Source: Owenia fusiformis (lineage: Eukaryota; Annelida; Polychaeta; Sabellida; Oweniidae). From it: DNA of 64,000 nt. The first letter of the stretch is position 1, and the number at the start of each line of letters is the position of its first letter. Made by a program: the position numbers and the translations under genes. A model generated the notes under the pieces. It searched no databases. It had not been told where the DNA came from and saw nothing but the letters and a program-made list of their open reading frames with translations. Positions 35,301 through 44,300 of the stretch are shown here, piece after piece. The stretch is taken from contig CAIIXF020000002.1 of NCBI GenBank assembly GCA_903813345.2, positions 32,940,109-33,004,108 of the forward strand. Direction: 5' to 3'.

Positions 35301-38300
35301 TTTAAAGGTAAGAAAACGTGGGAGATTGCACCATTGTTTAAAGGTAAGAAAACATGCAAGATTGCACTCTTGTTTAAAGATAAGAAAACATGGGAGATTG
35401 CACCCTTGTTTAAAGGTAAGAAAACAAGGGAGATTGCACCTTTGTTTAAAGATAATAAAACGTGCAAGATAGCACATTTGTTCAAAACATTTGAGACTAC
35501 TTTACTAAGAACTAATTATTTGAGAATCTAAGTTCAGTAATACTTGATAAGGACCAGGGTCGTCTATATTTCAGTCAGAAGACTAATGACAAAACTCTTG
35601 TTTTTTCAGGTATTGGTATTGCAACAACGATCATTATATTCTTTCTCAATTGCTACTACAACATCATCCTCACCTGGGCTTTCTACTACGTGTTTGCGTC
35701 ATTCACAGCTGTCCTACCCTGGTCTAACTGCGATAATGAATGGAACACTGAAGCCTGTACTCTAGATTTTAACATCACAAGGCTGAATTCCACTGGGAAT
35801 TTCACATATAATGGCACCCTATTGGACCCAGTTACAGAATTCTGGGAGTAAGTATTCACCCTGATCTGCTTGTAACACTATACAGTAAAACCTGCCTTAA
35901 GTGGAACACCTTTGGTATCTCTAAAATGTGTTCCACCTGGGAGGTGAATCGAGGTTTATTTAACATTAAGTCAGCTGGTCTTGGGACTCTGAAAAGTGTT
36001 CCACTTAACAGAGGTTTTCCACTTCTAGAGGTGTTCCACTTTACAAGTTCCACTATACTCTGATTATTTCGGTTGATTTACATTTTGTTTTAATGTTGAT
36101 AGATCTTAATAATCTCTAATGCAGTTGCCTTAGTATGTAATTTGATGTTGAATGTGAAATTAATGTAAGCTACTAATGATTGTTATCTCAGATATTAAGA
36201 ACTGCTAAAGTAAACTACTTCCAAGGGCATATTAAAAACATTCTCTCATAAAGTTGTGACTTCCTTTGAGATTGACTCAGGGATGTTAAAAAGATAAATG
36301 AATGGCAACATTGGAAAATACAAAAAGTTAATTTAAGGTACTCAGTTTAGAGAGTCATTCAGATATACAAGTTTCACTCTATTTATATTTTCAGAAACAA
36401 AGTACTTGCTATCTCTTCTGGTATAACTGATGTTGGTACAGTCAAGTGGGATCTTGCCCTCACAATGGTGTTTGCCTGGTTGGTCATCTTCGCTTGCATT
36501 AGCAAAGGCATCAAGTCTTCTGGCAAAGTAAGTACATGTAACTTCCAGAATTTTTTTTAAATGTATATTTTTATTACGTATTTATTTCATATATACATAA
36601 TGGTAAATAATTATTAATGATTCTGTTTATTAGTGTCCATTGTCACAAACTGTATTTATTTTTATTTTAGATGTTTTGAATGCATGCTGGATCCATTATC
36701 ACTTAATATTTTTAGGTCATGTACGTCACAGCTACTTCCCCATATATCTTCATGTCGATTCTTTACATTTCCAGGTCATGTACGTCACGGCTACTTCCCC
36801 ATATATCTTCATGTCGATTCTTTACATTTCCAGGTCATGTACGTCACGGCTACTTCCCCATATATCTTCGCTACTTCCCCATATATCTTCATGTCGATTC
36901 TTTACATTTCCAGGTCATGTACGTCACGGCTACTTCCCCATATATCTTCATGTCGATTCTTTACATTTCCAGGTCATGTACGTCACGGCTACTTCCCCAT
37001 ATATCTTCATGTCGATTCTTTACATTTCCAGGTCATGTACGTCACGGCTACTTCCCCATATATCTTCATGTCGATTCTTTACATTTCCAGGTCATGTACG
37101 TCACGGCTACTTTCCCATATATCTTCATGTCGATTCTTTACATTTCCAGGTCATGTACGTCACGGCTACTTCCCCATATATCTTCATGTCGATTCTTTAC
37201 ATTTCCAGGTCATGTACGTCACGGCTACTTCCCCATATATCTTCATGTCGATTCTTTACATTTCCAGGTCATGTACATCACGGCTACTTCCCCATATATC
37301 TTCATGTCGATTCTTTACATTTCCAGGTCATGTACGTCACGGCTACTTCCCCATATATCTTCATGTCGATTCTTTACATTTCCAGGTCATGTACGTCACG
37401 GCTACTTCCCCATATATCTTCATGTCGATTCTTTACATTTCCAGGTCATGTACGTCACGGCTACTTCCCCATATATCTTCATGTCGATTCTTTACATTTC
37501 CAGGTCATGTACGTCACGGCTACTTCCCCATATATCTTCATGTCGATTCTTTACATTTCCAGGTCATGTACGTCACGGCTACTTCCCCATATATCTTCAT
37601 GTCGATTCTTTACATTTCCAGGTCATGTACGTCACGGCTACTTCCCCATATATCTTCATGTCGATTCTTTACATTTCCAGGTCATGTACGTCACGGCTAC
37701 TTCCCCATATATCTTCATGTTGATTCTTTACATTTCCAGGTCATGTACGTCACGGCTACTTCCCCATATATCTTCATGTTGATTCTTTACATTTCCAGGT
37801 CATGTACGTCACGGCTACTTCCCCATATATTTTCATGTTGATTCTGCTGATAAGAGGAGCTCTGCTACCTGGGGCTGTTGAGGGTCTGAAATTCTACTTC
37901 ATCCCAAATTTTGACCGGCTCCTAGACATGCAGGTGAGAGTTGCATTCCGTTGAGTTGATAACGTTTTCAATGGTGTATCACTTGTATCCCATTTTGTAA
38001 CACTTGTATTCCATTGTGTTACCCTTGTATTATATTGTGCTCCATTATGTCACAGTATATTCCCTTGTGTCACACTTTTTAATTATGTCACACTATATTC
38101 ACCTGTGTCACACAATATTCTATTATATCACAACATATCCACTATATTTCATTATATCACAATATATTCCCTAATGTCACACCTTATTCCATTGTGTCAT
38201 ACTATATTCCATTGTATTACATACCTAGCGAAGCATTTGTATGGAAGTCAATGGAGCTGAAGGTCGGCTATATATTCCTGTATAGCCGCCAAACTTTTTT

Positions 38301-41300
38301 ACCATGACAACTTTGTGACGTCATAACATGTAAACAAAGTGATTTCGACTGGAATCTTGTAAAATTTTGGTCTTTTTTCATGTATTTCAACATATAATCT
38401 TTGTGAAATGTTATGTAAATGTACTTTAGGTATGTAATACAACAATTATGTCCGTATCATTGAATATATGCCTTCGGTCCGTCGTCAATATATCCTTCGC
38501 AAGCTCAGGCTATATTGACGTCCAACCTCAGGCATATATTCAATGATAGGGACATAATGGCTAAATGTCACAATATATTCCATTTTGTCACATTCTGTTT
38601 CATTATATCACCATTGTGTCACACTATATTCTATTATATTATAATATGTTCCACTGTGTCACACTATATTCCATCATATCACAATATATTCCACTGTGTC
38701 ACACTATATTCTCTTATATTACAATATATTCCATTGTGTCACACTATGTTTTATTGCATTACATAGGTGTGGGTGGATGCAGGATCTCAGATCTTCTTCT
38801 CCATGTCAATCTCTTTAGGAACACTGACTGCTCTTGGAAGTTTCAACAAATTCCATCACAACTCATACAGGTAAACCATTTATATCACACATAGCCCAAC
38901 TAAGCGAAGCACCTCTTACTTGTAAAATATAACTCATACAGGTAAACCATTTATATCACACATAGCCCAACAGCTCATACAGGTAAACCATTTATATCAC
39001 ACATAGCCCAACTAAGCGAAGCACCTCTTACTTGTAAAATATGTCACCCATCAGCCCATTATTGAAAATCCAGAAAACTATGTATTTAATAAACCTTGTA
39101 CTTTAATTTAATTAACTTAATTTCATGAGTTCTTGGTTAACTAATAGCAAAGTCTGTTAAAAAAGATGTAGAAATTTTTTGAGCTCTTGTGAACATATCT
39201 CAAAGGTGACCCATTATTTTAATATCTTCCTTAAAGAGTGCAAGATGTATGAGGGCTGTTCATATATTTAGCTCACCCTGTACACATTGCCTTCAATATA
39301 TGAAAATCTCACATACATTCTTAACATGCAAATGAGAAAATTTGCTTTATTAGAATTTATTGAATGACCCTTACCTTACCTTTTCAGGGACACTATCATA
39401 TTTGCTTGTGCTAACAGTGGGACGAGTATATTTGCTGGCACTGTTATCTTCATGGTGTTGGGATTTATGGCTCAAGAACAAGGAGTATCAGTGGATGAGG
39501 TCGCTGCCTCTGGTAAGATTCTACAAAATGTCTTATCACACAGAGGAGGCAATATCCCAGAATTCCTAGATTTACCCATCTCACACAGAAGAGGCAATAT
39601 CCCAGAATTCCTAAATTAAACCATTATTAATTAACTCACACAGAGGGGGAAATAACCCAGAATTCGAAGATGATATCTCTTAGTAAAGATGAACCTTTAG
39701 AGGTTATTGTTATATGGAGATGGGTTCATTTATTATTTCTGGGGCAATCTCCCTCTTTCAAAGGATCCTAATCATGTTAGAACTTCCTGGGGTCATTTAT
39801 TTTGAAAATACTGTTCATATTCTTTTTAAATAAAGAAACCATTTAGCTTTAGATGGAATGAATAAGTAAACTTCACAGTTAAAAAATAGAGCCAAAATAT
39901 CAAATTCAGTTTAAATCAATTATTAAGATAAAGATAGCTGATGTACATGTGCGTGTAAGTGCTGAAAATATTAGGGGAAATCCAATTCCTTGAATTGTTC
40001 TTAAATGAGCAGTGCTTTTATTGAAGATGACATGTTGATATGATAACCACCCAATTGCATATTGTACTTACTATAAGATGTTCTTTAATTTATCACAGGT
40101 CCGGGACTTGCATTCATTGCTTATCCCAAAGCTCTGGCTCAGATGCCTGTGGCTCCACTGTGGTCTGTCTTCTTCTTCATTATGGTCATATTGCTGGGGC
40201 TTGACAGTCAGGTAACTATAGCAATGTTTTATGTTTCCATAGTAACAAATAACAGTGTATATAACCATATAAAAATGTTTATTAGGCAGGCAAAGCAGCT
40301 ACGTGTATATCTCCAAATTAGCAAAACTACTATTAATTTAGAAAATGTGAAATAGTCTTATGATAGTTCATGTATTTTGTCGCCTTTAACTCAAATTAGG
40401 TGCACCAATTTAAATTTTCCCCACCATTTGATATATCCCGATTTTCACCTCCATTTTTATGACAGATCCTGATGAAACTGTTACTAATTATCGTTTACCA
40501 TGATAAGTACACAAAATTCTATGAATACTCATTAGTAAAAAAGAATTTTCATAAACTTACCACTAATAAATCAATAATAGATCATTAAGTTTGTAATTAT
40601 AAATTGTACTTGTGTTTTCCGCTTCAGTTTGTCGGAGTTGAGGGTTTTGTGACAGCTATTGTTGATGCCTTTCCCCAATATCTGCGTGTAGGTCATCGTA
40701 AGATCTTCTTCATAGCATTTGCATGCTGCATCAAACTGCTGGTTGGACTCTCCATGATCACAAATGTAAGTTTAACATGCGAGGGTGCATTGCCATGTCC
40801 TATCCCTGGCACATTTAAAAATTTAGTTTCATAATTTAATTTTTTTTGCACTTTCCCCAATGATTCTTCTTTACTTAGTTTTTCATTTTTCAATTTTTTG
40901 TCCAAGAGTTCTACATTTTGCCATTTTTGCCAATTTACGTTTTGACTTTTGCCATTGAAACTAACTTGTGTATCAGAGGCAGGAATGCTACAAATGCTCA
41001 TCAACACATCATATACATGTATAGGTATCAATTTGGAGAAGACATGACAATTGAAATCCATCAATTATATAATCTTAAATCATTTTTCTTCCAGGGTGGA
41101 ATGTATGTGTTCCAACTGTTTGACTACTACTCTGGGGGTCGTATCATCCTCCTCATTGGCTTCATAGAGTGTGCTGTTGTCTCCTGGGTCTATGGCGCAT
41201 CCCGTTTCCAGGACAATATTCAGATGATGTTGGGTTTCAGAATCAACCCTTTCATGAAGTTTATGTGGTGTTCCCTCTCACCCTTGTTTTGCATTGTGAG

Positions 41301-44300
41301 TTGTTAAAATTTTAAAAAGGGAATTCACTTTTTATGAAATAAAGTAATAATTTTCTGAAAAAATATGTTCAACACTATGCTATTAGCATTGCAAAACTGT
41401 GAATACTTGCCTCATTCTTATCATCTAGTGTATTATCATTTGCTTCGGCTCTTGCTCTGTATGTAACATGGTTTTGATTAATATGATAAAAAAAACCTTT
41501 AAACCTAAATCTGCTGTTTCTTTGACATGTTTTACATGAGAGTGTATGCTTGTCTTCCAGGTGATATTCATCATGAGTATGGTCAGCTACTCTGAGTTGT
41601 CCTATGAGAGACCTACTGTGACTTACCAGTACCCCCAGTGGGCTGTGGGCGTTGGCTGGACAATGGCATTCTTCTCTATCATCTGGATCCCCATCTACAT
41701 GATATACAGTATCATCATGAACACTAACTTCATCCAGGTTTGTGTTATTTATGTTTATGGGTTGGAGGGGGACTGATGCATATGGATATATTTAGGTATA
41801 GGGGGGGGGGGGGTAAGGTCTGAGGGATGAAGTCTGGGGTGATATTTGGGGGTGAGGTATGTTTAGATGAGATCTTGGGGGTAGGGTGGCAGGGTCTAAG
41901 GGAGGTATCTGGGTGAAATATAATTGATGCATGCTTGTAGGGAAAGTACCTATACACTTAAATGTGGAGGATTGCATTTCATGTATTTTACATGTTAGAG
42001 GCACAGATTAACATGTTTGAAGTACACATTTTAACATGTTTTAGGATATCTAACATGTTTATGGACACCATTTAACATGTTCTAGGATATTTAACATGTT
42101 TAAGGATACAGATTAACATGTTTGAAGTACACATTTTAACATGTTTTAGGATATCTAACATGTTTATGGACACCGTTTAACATGTTCTAGGATATTAAAC
42201 ATGTTTTAGGATGCAGATTAACATGTTTGAAGGACACAGTTTAACATGTTTTCGAATATTTAACATGTTTAAGAACACCGTTTATATAACATGTTCTAGG
42301 ATATTTAACATGTTTTTGGATAAATATTCACATATTTGAAGGACACAGTTCAACATGTTTCAGGATAAATATTAACATGTTTGAAGGACACAGTTTAACA
42401 TGTTTTATGATAAATATTAACATGTTTGAAAGACGCTGTTCAACATGTTTTATGATAAATATTAACATGTTTGAAGGACACAGTTCAACATGTTTTATGA
42501 TAAATATTAACATGTTCGAAGGACACAATTTAACATGTTTAGGATTCAGATTTACATGTTTGAAAGACGCTGTTCAACATGTTTTATGATAAATATTAAC
42601 ATGTTCGAAGGACACAGTTTAACATGTTTGGGATACAGATTAACATGTTTGAAGGATCCAACCTCATATTCTAAGGATGCAGTCACTAACATGATTTTAG
42701 GGGATTCAAATTAACACATAACAAATGTGGCAAATTGCACAGTTAACCAACCATGACACCTAACAGCATGGAAGATAAACCATAACATTGGTAAGTTTTA
42801 CGTTTAATGTTTGTTCATTTGATGGAATTAAAGGGACAAAAAGTTTATTTATTGGAACCTTTTCTTTATTGTTTGCCCATTTGATGGGATTAAAGGGCTG
42901 GAGAATCTAAAATGTTGGAACCTATCTTTCATAAAAGTGTGCCAATAATTCCCCAACAATCATAATTTTATTTTAATGTAAAAATGATCTTTACGGATCA
43001 AATAAGAAGTTATTGATGATATAAGATACCGAAATGTCCAAATTCATTAACATGTTTGTTTGTTTTTATTTTTTATTCATAGTGGCAATCATACAAAATA
43101 AAGTCATACAAAATGAAATGTTTATGTCAAACACCCCAGCAGAAATGTCCAAATTCATTAACATGAAAAGCTGGCATTCCCTTTTTCATTTTCTGTCAGA
43201 TTACCATAAAAACTGAGGGATTTTCCAGAGGTAGAGTCAATTGTTTGAGTTTTAAAGAAAATAGCCATGACATTGAATGATTGGGAGCCAAAACCATTTT
43301 GAAACCAACTCTGAACCTGTCTCTATCCACTCTGGTCCCTTTAATTATCATTAATCACTGTTAACTTATTATAAAGTAGATGTATGTTGCACATCTGGGT
43401 TCTTTCCCTTTGTAAATGTCATTCTGCACAATTAATTCAGTTAGTAAGCATGAGGGATTGGTGCTTTCACAATTTCCTAAACTAACAAAGGATTGGACAC
43501 AACTTCATTTAAGTTTTAGAGTAGAGGTGTAGCATATATCCTTGAATTTATGATACCTCCGAAGCCCTGATATATTATATAGAACACCCTCACCCCCACC
43601 CCCTAAAGAGATGACAAAAAATATGTTCGACCAAGTGGCATTTTCTTATGAACATGGGTGGGACTATATTGTGTTTGTAATGTACCACATAACTAAATTT
43701 CAGTCATGTGCAATTGTGCATGTATATTCAGCACATTGCCTTATGTTATTTTCTCTCATTGGTAACAGATAATATGATTATTTTATACAACCATGGGCTT
43801 GCTTGAAAGCCCATGATACAACATGACCAGAATGTGATAAAAACTAGTCTTGACATTAAATATAAAAAAACACTCTTTTTTATTTTTCAGCTAGTGCAAA
43901 CTCCAAGAAAGACATTCTGGCGTCTTGTTGAGCCAAATTTGCGGACATACCAACTCCGAAAAGTTGACTACCCCAATGTGCCTGATGATGTTGTGTACAC
44001 GCTCCCTCCCTCCGAGGGTAGCTCATTGTATGATAACCCTGCATATGATGGCCCTACTTTCGTATACTACGAGACTGCGATATGACCAAGTTCTATGTCA
44101 TGAAGAATGGCCTTTACAAAAGGGGATTCCCTATATGGAATTCCCCTCAGGAAGGAATTCCCAAGGAAAGTCTTCAGAAGAAGTAGAAATTCCTGCGAGG
44201 CTTCACAATACAAATTGTGAATGCATGCGTTCTACACAGGTGCAGATTCCCAAAATGCTGTATGGAGAAAGAATACCTCAAGGCTCAGACTGTGAATTCC

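Noticed and set aside
35016-35531. Open frames of 144-154 codons on both strands
   Set aside because: By-products of the 35-36 bp exon-end/donor array; the periodic peptides ([12 protein letters not shown] and antisense [12 protein letters not shown]) are repeat translations, not proteins.
36633-37841. Long open frames of 334-402 codons in all three forward frames
   Set aside because: They arise because the 59 bp repeat unit lacks stops in any frame and its length is not a multiple of three, so each frame cycles through the same three phrases. Only exon 5 at the end is real coding sequence.
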